NCBI GenBank assembly: GCA_964648485.1
Contig: CAZYOF010000016.1
Coordinates: forward strand, 1-64,000
Length of the DNA stretch: 64,000 nt
Direction of reading: 5' to 3'
From: DAIOEK01 sp964648485
GTDB taxonomy: Bacteria; Chloroflexota; Anaerolineae; Anaerolineales; Anaerolineaceae
Position numbers and translations under genes: made by a program. This document shows positions 15,903 to 23,330 of the stretch, one piece after another. Within the stretch, counting starts at the first letter, position 1. Each line of letters starts with the position of its first letter. The notes under the pieces are model-generated. The model searched no databases. It saw only the letters and a list, made by a program, of their open reading frames with translations, and was not told the origin of the DNA.

Positions 15903-16892
15903 ATGCCCCTTGCACTAAAAGCAGGCGAAATCTTACGTGGTAGATATCGCATATCAAGAATTATCGGACAGGGTGGAATGGGTTCCATCTATCTGGCTGA
16001 TGATACACGTCTGCAAGGGCGCCAGTGTGCCGTAAAAGAAGTGGAGCATGATAAAACGCTTCCATCTGAATTGGTCAGGCAGGCGAGAGATCAATTTGAG
16101 AGAGAAGCTACTGTTTTAGCCCGTCTGGATCATCCGAATTTACCCAAAGTATCAGATTATTTTTCCATAGGTCCGAGAGACTACCTGGTGATGGATTTTG
16201 TACCGGGGAAAGATTTAAGGACATTAATGATTGAAGCCCGCCAAGCAGGTACTTTCCTTGCAGAACAAGATGTATTAGTTTGGGCAAACCAATTGGCTGA
16301 TGCGATTTCATACTTACACAGTCAAACACCTCCCATTTTGCACAGAGATATCAAACCAGGTAACCTAAAAATTACTCCATCAAATTTACTCAAATTGGTC
16401 GATTTTGGATTGGTTAAGTTGGCAGCTCCCGGTGAAGTAACCATTACTATATTACAGGGAAGGGGAACCGCCCTTTACACTCCCCTTGAGCAATATGGCG
16501 GTGACAGTAGCCATACCGATACCAGATCAGATATCTACTCTTTTGGATCTACCCTCTATCACATTCTGACGAATTCTACCCCCGTGGATGCCCGTGAAAG
16601 GTTTTTACATCCAGATACATTAATTTCCCCAAGGCAGATTAATCCATCCATCAGTCCCAGAACAGAGAGAGCTATCCTCTGGGCGATTGGACTTCATCCC
16701 GATGATCGCCCTCAGACTGTAGAAGAATTCCGTCAGGCTCTTTTGGGTGATGAGATGATAATTTCCCGCCCACGAGTAACTACTCCCATACCCAAACCAA
16801 TCGATTATCTAAAAATGGAACCAGAAAAATATCTGGTTTGGAGTGTATTAATACTCGCTGGTATCAGTTTGTTGGTAACAATACTTCCATAA
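15903..16892 (+). CDS. Tail-anchored serine/threonine protein kinase
   Basis: A 329-residue Hanks-type kinase. The glycine loop GQGGMGSIYLA (22-33), the VAIK-type Lys in CAVKEVE (42-48), the catalytic loop HRDIKPGN (146-153), DFG (166-168) and DTRSDIYSFG are all intact, so it should be active. After the kinase domain, about 30 polar residues lead to a single hydrophobic segment (308-327) at the extreme C-terminus with only two residues beyond, a tail anchor with no extracytoplasmic sensor domain. Signal input must therefore be cytoplasmic or through partners. The start has GGAGAAGA upstream. It is divergent from the FHA-winged-helix regulator. Confidence 0.93.
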   Translation: MPLALKAGEILRGRYRISRIIGQGGMGSIYLADDTRLQGRQCAVKEVEHDKTLPSELVRQARDQFEREATVLARLDHPNLPKVSDYFSIGPRDYLVMDFVPGKDLRTLMIEARQAGTFLAEQDVLVWANQLADAISYLHSQTPPILHRDIKPGNLKITPSNLLKLVDFGLVKLAAPGEVTITILQGRGTALYTPLEQYGGDSSHTDTRSDIYSFGSTLYHILTNSTPVDARERFLHPDTLISPRQINPSISPRTERAILWAIGLHPDDRPQTVEEFRQALLGDEMIISRPRVTTPIPKPIDYLKMEPEKYLVWSVLILAGISLLVTILP

Positions 16893-16926
16893 AAATGACC
16901 GGTCTGAACGACCGGTCAAAATTTTA
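16891..16926. terminator. Bidirectional terminator between the kinase and the ABC ATPase genes
   Basis: A 9-bp perfect stem (TGACCGGTC / GACCGGTCA; 16896-16918) with flanking A and T runs: AAATTTTAAA on the plus side and TTTTTATGG on the minus side. Confidence 0.88.
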
Positions 16927-17652
16927 AAGGACTTTACTCAAGAAAGCTTTTGTTCTTTCATGTTGCGGGTTACTAAATAATCCATCGGGAGTTGATTCTT
17001 CCACAATAACGCCGTCATCCATGAAAATTGCTCTATTCGCCGCAGCTCGGGCGAAACCCATTTCATGAGATACCACAACCATCGTCATTCCTTCTTTTGC
17101 CAGGTTAAGCATTACATCCAATACCTCCTGGATCATTTCAGGATCAAGAGCTGATGTGGGTTCATCAAACAGCATCATTTTGGGATTCATTGCCAGAGCG
17201 CGAGCGATTGCAACACGTTGTTGCTGCCCACCAGACAATTGGATTGGATAGTTTTTTGCCTTATCAGGAATGCCAACTTTTTCTAACAGATGATTTGCAA
17301 TTTTTATTGCTTCATTCGTTTCGCGTTTTCTGATGATCCGCTGCGCTAATGTGAGATTTTCCAACACAGTTAGATGAGGAAACAGGTTAAATGATTGAAA
17401 TACCATTCCCACTTCTGTACGAACCAGATTAATATTCTTTGCACTATCCAGAGAAATCCCATCTACTATGATTGAACCTTTTTCAAATTCTTCCAGACGG
17501 TTGATGCATCGCAGGAATGTGGATTTACCAGAACCGGAAGGACCGATGATTACGACCACTTCGCCTTTTTCTACGTTGAGCGTAACTCCCTTGAGGACAT
17601 GCAAATGTCCAAAGTATTTGTGAATATTATTTACTTGGATAATGGGAGTCAT
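16924..17652 (-). CDS. Polar amino acid ABC transporter ATPase (GlnQ type)
   Basis: A 242-residue cytoplasmic ATPase of the PAAT family. Walker A GPSGSGKS, Q-loop VFQSFNLFPHLTVLENL, signature LSGGQQQR, Walker B MMLFDEPTSALD and the switch His in VVSHEMGFA are intact. The start is placed at 17652 because the Shine-Dalgarno GAGAGG sits at the end of the permease gene; an in-frame ATG 15 bases earlier would overlap that Shine-Dalgarno. It lies 4 bases after the permease stop, so translation is coupled. Substrate is probably glutamine, cystine or another polar amino acid, as judged from its partner binding protein. Confidence 0.95.
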   Translation of the reverse strand: MTPIIQVNNIHKYFGHLHVLKGVTLNVEKGEVVVIIGPSGSGKSTFLRCINRLEEFEKGSIIVDGISLDSAKNINLVRTEVGMVFQSFNLFPHLTVLENLTLAQRIIRKRETNEAIKIANHLLEKVGIPDKAKNYPIQLSGGQQQRVAIARALAMNPKMMLFDEPTSALDPEMIQEVLDVMLNLAKEGMTMVVVSHEMGFARAAANRAIFMDDGVIVEESTPDGLFSNPQHERTKAFLSKVL

Positions 17653-17656
17653 CGCA

Positions 17657-18490
17657 TCACCTCTCAATCCGGGTTTTATTTTCTATAAATGTAACCATTC
17701 TCGCTGATAACAGGGTAAGGACAAGGTAAAGCAGTGCGACCATCATCCATGTTTCAATTGGAATAAAATTCGCAGCCATAAATTCTCGTCCTCGCCGGGT
17801 CATATCTGCAACGGCTACAACACTTACTAAAGATGAATCTTTGAGCAACGAAATAAACTCATTACCAACTGGTGGGAGAATCACTCGAATAGCCTGGGGA
17901 ATTATTACATAACGCATAGCCTGGAAGTAAGACATTCCCAGGCTGCGAGCAGCTTCCATCTGTCCTTTTGATATTGATTGGATACCGGCACGGTAAATTT
18001 CGCTCATATAAGCACCGTAGCAGAATGTCAATCCAAGAATTGCCATTCCTACCGGATTTGCCAAATAGTTGGCAAATGGTTCGTAATTGATAGTTCTTCC
18101 AAATTCTTGGATCACAGATGGAAAAGCAAAATACCAGAATAATAATTGAACAAGCAGAGGTATTCCCCGGATGACCTCAACGTAGATCGAGGCTATTCCT
18201 GAGATTATTGGATTTTTAGAAAGTCTTCCTAATCCACCGATTAAACCAAGAAATATTACTAGAATAAAGGATATGACAGTCACCATCAAGGTAACACCCA
18301 TACCTTCCCTAACGAAAAGTACAATACGCTTATATGGATCTGGTTTTGCAAAAACGAGCATCAAAATTAAGCCGACAACAACTGCAACCAGGATCCACCA
18401 GGGATCATACTTCCGGCCGGAGGTTCGGCCAAAACGGGCTGGTAGTGGAGAGTCCACTGTACCGATGGGGGGGTGATCAGATTCGTCCAT
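17657..18490 (-). CDS. Polar amino acid ABC transporter permease (GlnP type)
   Basis: A 277-residue inner-membrane permease with an N-terminal proline-rich cytoplasmic extension and about five to six helices. The family coupling motif is present in the EAARSLGMSYFQAMRYVIIPQAIRVILPP segment, preceded by a GIPLLVQLLFWYF helix. The preceding substrate-binding protein gene and the following ATPase gene complete the importer. A hairpin terminator stands between it and the binding-protein gene, so permease and ATPase are presumably made at lower levels than the binding protein. Confidence 0.95.
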   Translation of the reverse strand: MDESDHPPIGTVDSPLPARFGRTSGRKYDPWWILVAVVVGLILMLVFAKPDPYKRIVLFVREGMGVTLMVTVISFILVIFLGLIGGLGRLSKNPIISGIASIYVEVIRGIPLLVQLLFWYFAFPSVIQEFGRTINYEPFANYLANPVGMAILGLTFCYGAYMSEIYRAGIQSISKGQMEAARSLGMSYFQAMRYVIIPQAIRVILPPVGNEFISLLKDSSLVSVVAVADMTRRGREFMAANFIPIETWMMVALLYLVLTLLSARMVTFIENKTRIER

Positions 18491-18514
18491 TTTTCCTTTA
18501 CCTTTTGAGTATTA

Positions 18515-18543
18515 AAAAAGCGAGGTCTCAGCGGACCTCGCTA
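18515..18543 (-). terminator. Intra-operon terminator after the binding-protein gene
   Basis: A 9-bp stem (AGCGAGGTC / GACCTCGCT; 18519-18542) is followed on the minus strand by six T. It sits between the binding-protein and permease genes, so it probably works by partial readthrough. Confidence 0.85.
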
Positions 18544-18565
18544 ATAAAACGAACATTCCGCCGAA

Positions 18566-19312
18566 TTAATTACCAGCCAGCCACTTAGCTTCCAGCTTGG
18601 CTATGGTTCCATCAGACTTCAGTTCGGCCAGGGCTTTGTTGATTTTATTTACGAGGTCTTCATTGTTCTTACATACCATAATACCGTAAGATTCGTTCGT
18701 GAACACCTCTCCAACAGTCATCAATTTGTCGCTGTTTTGTCCAATGAATCCAAGGGCAGTCGGGTAATCTGCAATGACAGCATCTATTTGACCATTCATA
18801 AGATCCAGGAAGGCCAGATCATAGGAATCATATGGTTTAACCATAGCATCTTTGATGTTACTTGCCTCAATTTCACCTGTTGTACCTAATTGAGCACCCA
18901 ACTTTTTGCCAACCAGGTCATCCGTAGATTGAATGTTGGTTTCTCCCTTACGAACGGTGACGATCTGACCGGCGTTAATATATGGGTCTGAGAAAAGAGC
19001 ATTCTGTTTTCGTTCATCTGTGATGGTGATTGCGGCTGCAGCTGCATCATATTGACATTGTGCTACACCTGAGATGACCGCATCAAAACCGATATTGATC
19101 CATTCGACCTCGAAGCCGGCTTTTGCGGCAACAGCTTCCATCATTTCGATGTCAAAGCCAATTGGTTTGGAGCCAGTATCATCCATCATTTCAAAAGGTG
19201 GGAATGTTGCATCCGTGGCAACCTTGACGCTGGTTGTCTTTTGGGCGCATGCTCCGAGTAGCATACTTAATAAAACAACTACAAAAAGGACCAGGATTGC
19301 TTTTTGCTTCAC
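18566..19312 (-). CDS. Polar amino acid ABC transporter substrate-binding lipoprotein
   Basis: A 248-residue type 3-family binding protein. A lipoprotein signal ends with LLGAC (Cys22 as the lipidated residue). The mature part opens with VKVATDATFPPFEM and contains GFDIEMMEAVAAKAG and the ligand-binding DAAAAAITITDERK, typical of Gln/Glu/His/cystine binders. The start is assigned to a GTG at 19312 because it is preceded by the strong Shine-Dalgarno GGAGGAG; a TTG 18 bases upstream would place the Shine-Dalgarno inside the gene. It is the first gene of the transporter operon and is expressed from an extended -10 promoter near 19376. Confidence 0.93.
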   Translation of the reverse strand: MKQKAILVLFVVVLLSMLLGACAQKTTSVKVATDATFPPFEMMDDTGSKPIGFDIEMMEAVAAKAGFEVEWINIGFDAVISGVAQCQYDAAAAAITITDERKQNALFSDPYINAGQIVTVRKGETNIQSTDDLVGKKLGAQLGTTGEIEASNIKDAMVKPYDSYDLAFLDLMNGQIDAVIADYPTALGFIGQNSDKLMTVGEVFTNESYGIMVCKNNEDLVNKINKALAELKSDGTIAKLEAKWLAGN

Positions 19313-19375
19313 AGTTCTCCTCCAGAACAAATGAATTTGAGATATATATTTGCAGGATTTATTATCTCTTAAGAA

Positions 19376-19384
19376 ATTATAACA
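19376..19384 (-). promoter_or_regulatory. Extended -10 promoter of the ABC transporter operon
   Basis: On the minus strand TG-T-TATAAT lies 64 bases upstream of the GTG start. No -35 of quality is visible. Confidence 0.55.
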
Positions 19385-19452
19385 TGTTTCATCTGGTGGT
19401 ACGGTATTCCGACTATTTCAGGCTTGATGGTACCAAGAAACATGCCTTATTG

Positions 19453-19467
19453 TGCTAGAATCCAAAT
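19453..19467 (+). promoter_or_regulatory. Leaderless promoter of the SDR/molybdenum cofactor run
   Basis: An extended -10, TG-C-TAGAAT (19453-19461), ends 6 bases before the ATG at 19468, with no Shine-Dalgarno. This is the only promoter I see for the 5.8-kb gene run to 25298. Confidence 0.6.
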
Positions 19468-20256
19468 ATGGAATCTCAAAATATTATTGTCACACGCAAA
19501 TTAGGCAAACAACCTTTAGCGGTTGTGACAGGTGGCGCCCATCGAGTTGGTCGTATGATCACTCTAGAATTATCGCGGCTGGGGTTTGCAGTATTGATCC
19601 ATTACAACACTGCCATCATAGAGGCAGAAAAGTTAAAAAATTTGATCTTTGATCATGGAGGATGGGCAGATATTATTCAGGCAAATTTGACACAAACCGA
19701 CCAGATTACACAGTTATTCAAGAAAGTCGATGAGACAGGAAGACCTTTGCAGGTTTGGGTAAATTCAGCAGCCATCATGCCTGCGGGTGATATTTTACAA
19801 GTAGATGAAGATTCATGGTCTCAAGCCTTGAACTTGAATCTCCGGGCAGCATTATTCTGCGCAATCAAGGCTTCTGAACGAATGCAGGCTGGTGGTAGCA
19901 TTATCAATATTTCTGATATCTTTGCTCAGCAAATCTGGCGGATACACCCACTCTATGGATTAAGTAAGTCTTCGCTTGAACACCTCACCCGAATTATGGC
20001 ATCCCGGCTGGCGTCGCGAATCCGTGTTAACGCTTTAGGTTTGGCGCCTGTTCTTCCTCCGAATGGGTATTCAGAAAGTGATTGGCAGGGAATCATTTCT
20101 CGAGCCCCTGGAAAACGGGAAATCAAACAGAGCGAGATTGGACGCGCGCTGGAATATCTTCTGACAAACGAGTATATTTCAGGTGAAGTTTTATCAGTTA
20201 CCGGTGATGGAAAAATATCCATTCTTACTTCGGAGATCCATGAAAGACCCGCTTAA
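19468..20256 (+). CDS. SDR-family oxidoreductase, pteridine-reductase-like
   Basis: A 262-residue Rossmann-fold oxidoreductase. The cofactor loop TGGAHRVG, the NSAA motif, the catalytic Ser region INISD and the YGLSK active-site Tyr/Lys are visible. The combination TGGA-x-R with a following HYN after the second strand resembles pteridine reductases/FolM-type dihydropteridine reductases, which would fit a gene leading a molybdopterin run, but many SDR substrates are possible. It has a leaderless promoter and overlaps the next gene by 17 bases. It is the first gene of the run. Confidence 0.82.
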   Translation: MESQNIIVTRKLGKQPLAVVTGGAHRVGRMITLELSRLGFAVLIHYNTAIIEAEKLKNLIFDHGGWADIIQANLTQTDQITQLFKKVDETGRPLQVWVNSAAIMPAGDILQVDEDSWSQALNLNLRAALFCAIKASERMQAGGSIINISDIFAQQIWRIHPLYGLSKSSLEHLTRIMASRLASRIRVNALGLAPVLPPNGYSESDWQGIISRAPGKREIKQSEIGRALEYLLTNEYISGEVLSVTGDGKISILTSEIHERPA

Positions 20257-21142
20257 TCTCACCAATCACTTATTCACGCGTAAGAGCGGATTATTCCTGG
20301 CGATCATTGTGTTATTGAATTTGTTGGGGGCGGGGATTGCACATTACCTCGGCAACACTATTAATTGGCTGCATTTTTTCCAGGGGTTAGTGTGGTTATT
20401 TGTTTTGGGTGGAGGGATTTTATTCCTTGATGAAATTTTCAACCCTGTGAAATTTTTATCGAAAAATGATGAAAAACCTTTATCGCGTGAAGAAAGAAGC
20501 ACCCGGCAAAACACATTATTCATTATCGTAGCAGTAATCCTTTCCATTGTGGCAATTCTCCTGGTTTGGATGCTGCATGAGATGATATTATCTACCCCAT
20601 TAATATTCATCATTTTGATTATAGTAATTCTGTCTTTGTTATTGATTCTTCCTCCCATTCGATTATGGACTTCAGGGATTGGCGAGTTTATTCTCTCTTT
20701 TTTGTTCTGCCAAATTATTCCAGTTTATGCTTACTTTTTTCAAGCAGGTGAATTCAATCGGTTACTTTCATTAACTACTATTCCTCTCACAGCAATCTAT
20801 TTTGCGATGCTGCTTGCATTTCAATTTGAATCATATGGAAAACTTCCTGAACAGAGTGGAACATTATTCGTTGTCCGTGTTGGCTGGCAAAATGGTTCCC
20901 GTGCCCATCATCTACTCATCGGAATAGCCTATTTACTGATGGGAGTAGCGTACTGGGCGGGATTGCCATGGCGAATCGTTCTACCTTTCTTATTCACCAT
21001 CCCTATCGCTGTTTTTCAAGTTTTTCTGTTGAATAGAATAACCTCGGGGGCAAAACCCCAATGGCGTTTATTCCGTTACACAGCCGGGATTCTCACGCTT
21101 CTGGCTCTATATTTGATTACATATTCCTATTGGACAATATAA
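20240..21142 (+). CDS. UbiA-like integral membrane protein
   Basis: A 300-residue protein with about eight to nine membrane segments. The layout and a loop reading FESYGKLPEQSGTLFVVRVG resemble the second prenyl-transferase loop of UbiA/MenA enzymes (normally D-x-x-x-D followed by K-TLAVRLG), and the first loop LDEIFNPVKF corresponds to the usual NDxxD position. Both Asp-rich motifs are degenerate, so it may not be a functional prenyltransferase. The start at 20240 is chosen because a GGAG precedes it and a longer in-frame start lies deep inside the SDR gene. It ends exactly where moeA begins. Family assignment is tentative. Confidence 0.6.
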   Translation: MKDPLNLTNHLFTRKSGLFLAIIVLLNLLGAGIAHYLGNTINWLHFFQGLVWLFVLGGGILFLDEIFNPVKFLSKNDEKPLSREERSTRQNTLFIIVAVILSIVAILLVWMLHEMILSTPLIFIILIIVILSLLLILPPIRLWTSGIGEFILSFLFCQIIPVYAYFFQAGEFNRLLSLTTIPLTAIYFAMLLAFQFESYGKLPEQSGTLFVVRVGWQNGSRAHHLLIGIAYLLMGVAYWAGLPWRIVLPFLFTIPIAVFQVFLLNRITSGAKPQWRLFRYTAGILTLLALYLITYSYWTI

Positions 21143-22378
21143 ATGCCTGAATTCCTAAAGCTCAAGCCGCCTTTTGAGGCATTATCAGCCTGGATGGATG
21201 CGTTACCCCCAACAGAGATATCTTCTGAGGTGATCCCTACGCTTAGTGCAATTCATCGAGTACTCGCTTCTGATCTGCATGCACCGCATCCTCTCCCTGA
21301 ATTTCCGCGCAGCACTGTGGATGGTTATGCCATACGCGCAGCCGATTCTCACGGAGCATCTGAAGCACTACCTGCTCTTGCCACATATCTAACTGAATTA
21401 CCGATGGGTAAGGAACCAGATATTTCTATTGCAGCCGGCACCGCCGCATTAATCCACACTGGAGGGATGCTTCCACAAGGTTCGGATGCTGTGGTTATGT
21501 TGGAACATGCACAGTTGGTTTCAAATGACAGTCTTGAAATTTATGGTCCGGTAGCCAGAAATGAGAATGTGATCCTTGCGGGTGAGGATGTCAAGCAAGG
21601 AGAGAAAATATTATCTGCAGGCACTAAACTGCGTATACCAGAAATTGGCGGATTGATGTCGTTTGGAATAATGGAAGTAGCCGTAACCAAAAAACCGCGT
21701 GTAGCAATCCTTTCTAGTGGTGATGAAGTCGTATCTCCAGTAACGAAACCAGCTTACGGGCAGGTTCGAGACATCAATTCCACTACCATGTCCTTATTAG
21801 TACATGATGCGGGTGGTGAACCAATATCTTATGGAATCGTCGCTGACAACGCATCTGATTTACTGGATGTGACGATGAAAGCATATGCTGAATGCGATGT
21901 GATTCTGTTTACAGCAGGTTCTTCTGCTTCATCGCGTGATCTTACCGCCGGCATCATTGATAAATTGGGTAAACCCGGTGTGCTTGTTCATGGAGTTCAG
22001 GTCCGACCTGGAAAACCAACCATTCTTGCAGTATGTAATGGAAAACCTGTGATCGGTCTTCCAGGAAATCCGGTTAGTGCACTAGTTATTGCCGGTTTAT
22101 TTGTCAAACCTGTGATAAAAAGGCTTCTTGGGGAAAATGATAAAAAAATCTTTCCATCTATATCTGCTCAAGTGATAGGAAATATTCCTTCTCAAGCAGG
22201 ACGGGATGACTGGGTTCCGGTTAGTTTGATAAATGATTCGGGTCAGTGGAAGGCAGAACCGATTCATTATAAGAGCAATCTGATTTTTAATCTTGTAAAA
22301 GCAGATGGCCTTGTCCATATTCCTTCGGATGTTACAGGTATAGCGGCAGGCTCAAACATTGAAGTTGAATTGTTATGA
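21143..22378 (+). CDS. moeA: Molybdopterin molybdotransferase MoeA
   Basis: Catalyses insertion of molybdate into adenylylated molybdopterin in molybdenum cofactor synthesis. The 411-residue protein has the family features: PRSTVDGYAIRAAD, AGTAALIHTGGMLPQGSDAVVMLEHA, GEDVKQGEKILSAG, the MoaB/MogA-like domain with ILSSGDEVV, FTAGSSASSRDLTAG and the LPGNPVSALV motif. The ATG follows the previous stop with no gap, and its own stop overlaps the start of the next gene (ATGA). A second MoeA-type gene lies at 23331, suggesting that the two handle different metals such as Mo and W. Confidence 0.93.
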   Translation: MPEFLKLKPPFEALSAWMDALPPTEISSEVIPTLSAIHRVLASDLHAPHPLPEFPRSTVDGYAIRAADSHGASEALPALATYLTELPMGKEPDISIAAGTAALIHTGGMLPQGSDAVVMLEHAQLVSNDSLEIYGPVARNENVILAGEDVKQGEKILSAGTKLRIPEIGGLMSFGIMEVAVTKKPRVAILSSGDEVVSPVTKPAYGQVRDINSTTMSLLVHDAGGEPISYGIVADNASDLLDVTMKAYAECDVILFTAGSSASSRDLTAGIIDKLGKPGVLVHGVQVRPGKPTILAVCNGKPVIGLPGNPVSALVIAGLFVKPVIKRLLGENDKKIFPSISAQVIGNIPSQAGRDDWVPVSLINDSGQWKAEPIHYKSNLIFNLVKADGLVHIPSDVTGIAAGSNIEVELL

Positions 22379-23316
22379 AAAATATCATCCTTTGTTTGCT
22401 TATTGTTGTTTTCATATCTGCCTGCAATCCGAGTGCCATGACTCCTGTGCAGCAGACCGCAGTTGCTGACTCAATCATCCAACAAATCGAAGTAAAACAG
22501 ACTTCCGTTGCGCTCACGTTGACACCATCTGTAACTCCAACCGAAATGCCTGCCACAGCTACCCCCACACCAACAGTAACACCTGATCCTACTGCTACTC
22601 CAACCTGGGTGAACGTGGGCAAAGGTCAGAAATTAATCGTTCCGATATTAATGTATCACCATATTAAGAAGGGTGAAAAAGTTGCCAGGTATGAACTCGA
22701 CCCTGAAATGTTCAAAGCGCAAATGAATGCACTGAAAGAATGGGGGTACACCACCATTACAGTAGCTTATCTTGTCAGTGTTTTGCGAAATGGTGGAGAC
22801 CTTCCAGAAAAGCCTGTCGTTATAACATTTGATGATGGCGATATTGATGTATATGAAAATGCGTTTCCGATTATGCGTGAATTGGGTATGGTAGGAACCT
22901 TTTACATTGTTACCAATCGCTTGAAATCAGAAGGTTTTGTTGATGCAGACCAATTACGCGAAATGGCTGCCGCTGGTTGGGAAATTGGGAGCCACAGTCA
23001 TTCTCATATTGACTTGAGTCAGAATCATGGGTCAATGAATGAAGAAATCCGTCATTCAAAAGATGTTTTAGAAGAAGCAATCGGTTTACCGGTTTACACA
23101 TATGCATACCCATTTGGTGCTTTTGATTCATCTGTAGGTAATTACACAGCTGCTTCAGGATATATTGGCGGCGTTGGTTTAGGCACTTCCTATATTCATT
23201 CCATACATGTGGTCTATTATTTGAGCCGTTTAGAGGTTCGGGGAGAATTTGGCTTGGCTGAATTCAGTAAAATGCTTCCCTGGTCACCGGTAAGCACGCC
23301 CATACCAATTCCTTAA
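22375..23316 (+). CDS. Polysaccharide deacetylase (NodB-type) lipoprotein
   Basis: A 313-residue extracytoplasmic CE4 esterase homologue. The signal peptide ends in ISAC (Cys17, lipidated). A Thr/Pro-rich spacer of about 30 residues precedes the catalytic domain, which shows MYHHIKKG, VVITFDDGD (catalytic and metal Asp), GSHSHSHIDLS (two metal His) and TYAYPFGAFD. It would deacetylate or otherwise modify peptidoglycan or exopolysaccharide sugars. Its ATG overlaps the moeA stop by four bases, so it is translationally linked to a molybdenum cofactor gene although its role looks unrelated; this may be a compact-genome accident. Confidence 0.9.
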   Translation: MKNIILCLLIVVFISACNPSAMTPVQQTAVADSIIQQIEVKQTSVALTLTPSVTPTEMPATATPTPTVTPDPTATPTWVNVGKGQKLIVPILMYHHIKKGEKVARYELDPEMFKAQMNALKEWGYTTITVAYLVSVLRNGGDLPEKPVVITFDDGDIDVYENAFPIMRELGMVGTFYIVTNRLKSEGFVDADQLREMAAAGWEIGSHSHSHIDLSQNHGSMNEEIRHSKDVLEEAIGLPVYTYAYPFGAFDSSVGNYTAASGYIGGVGLGTSYIHSIHVVYYLSRLEVRGEFGLAEFSKMLPWSPVSTPIPIP

Positions 23317-23330
23317 GTAAACAGGATAAT

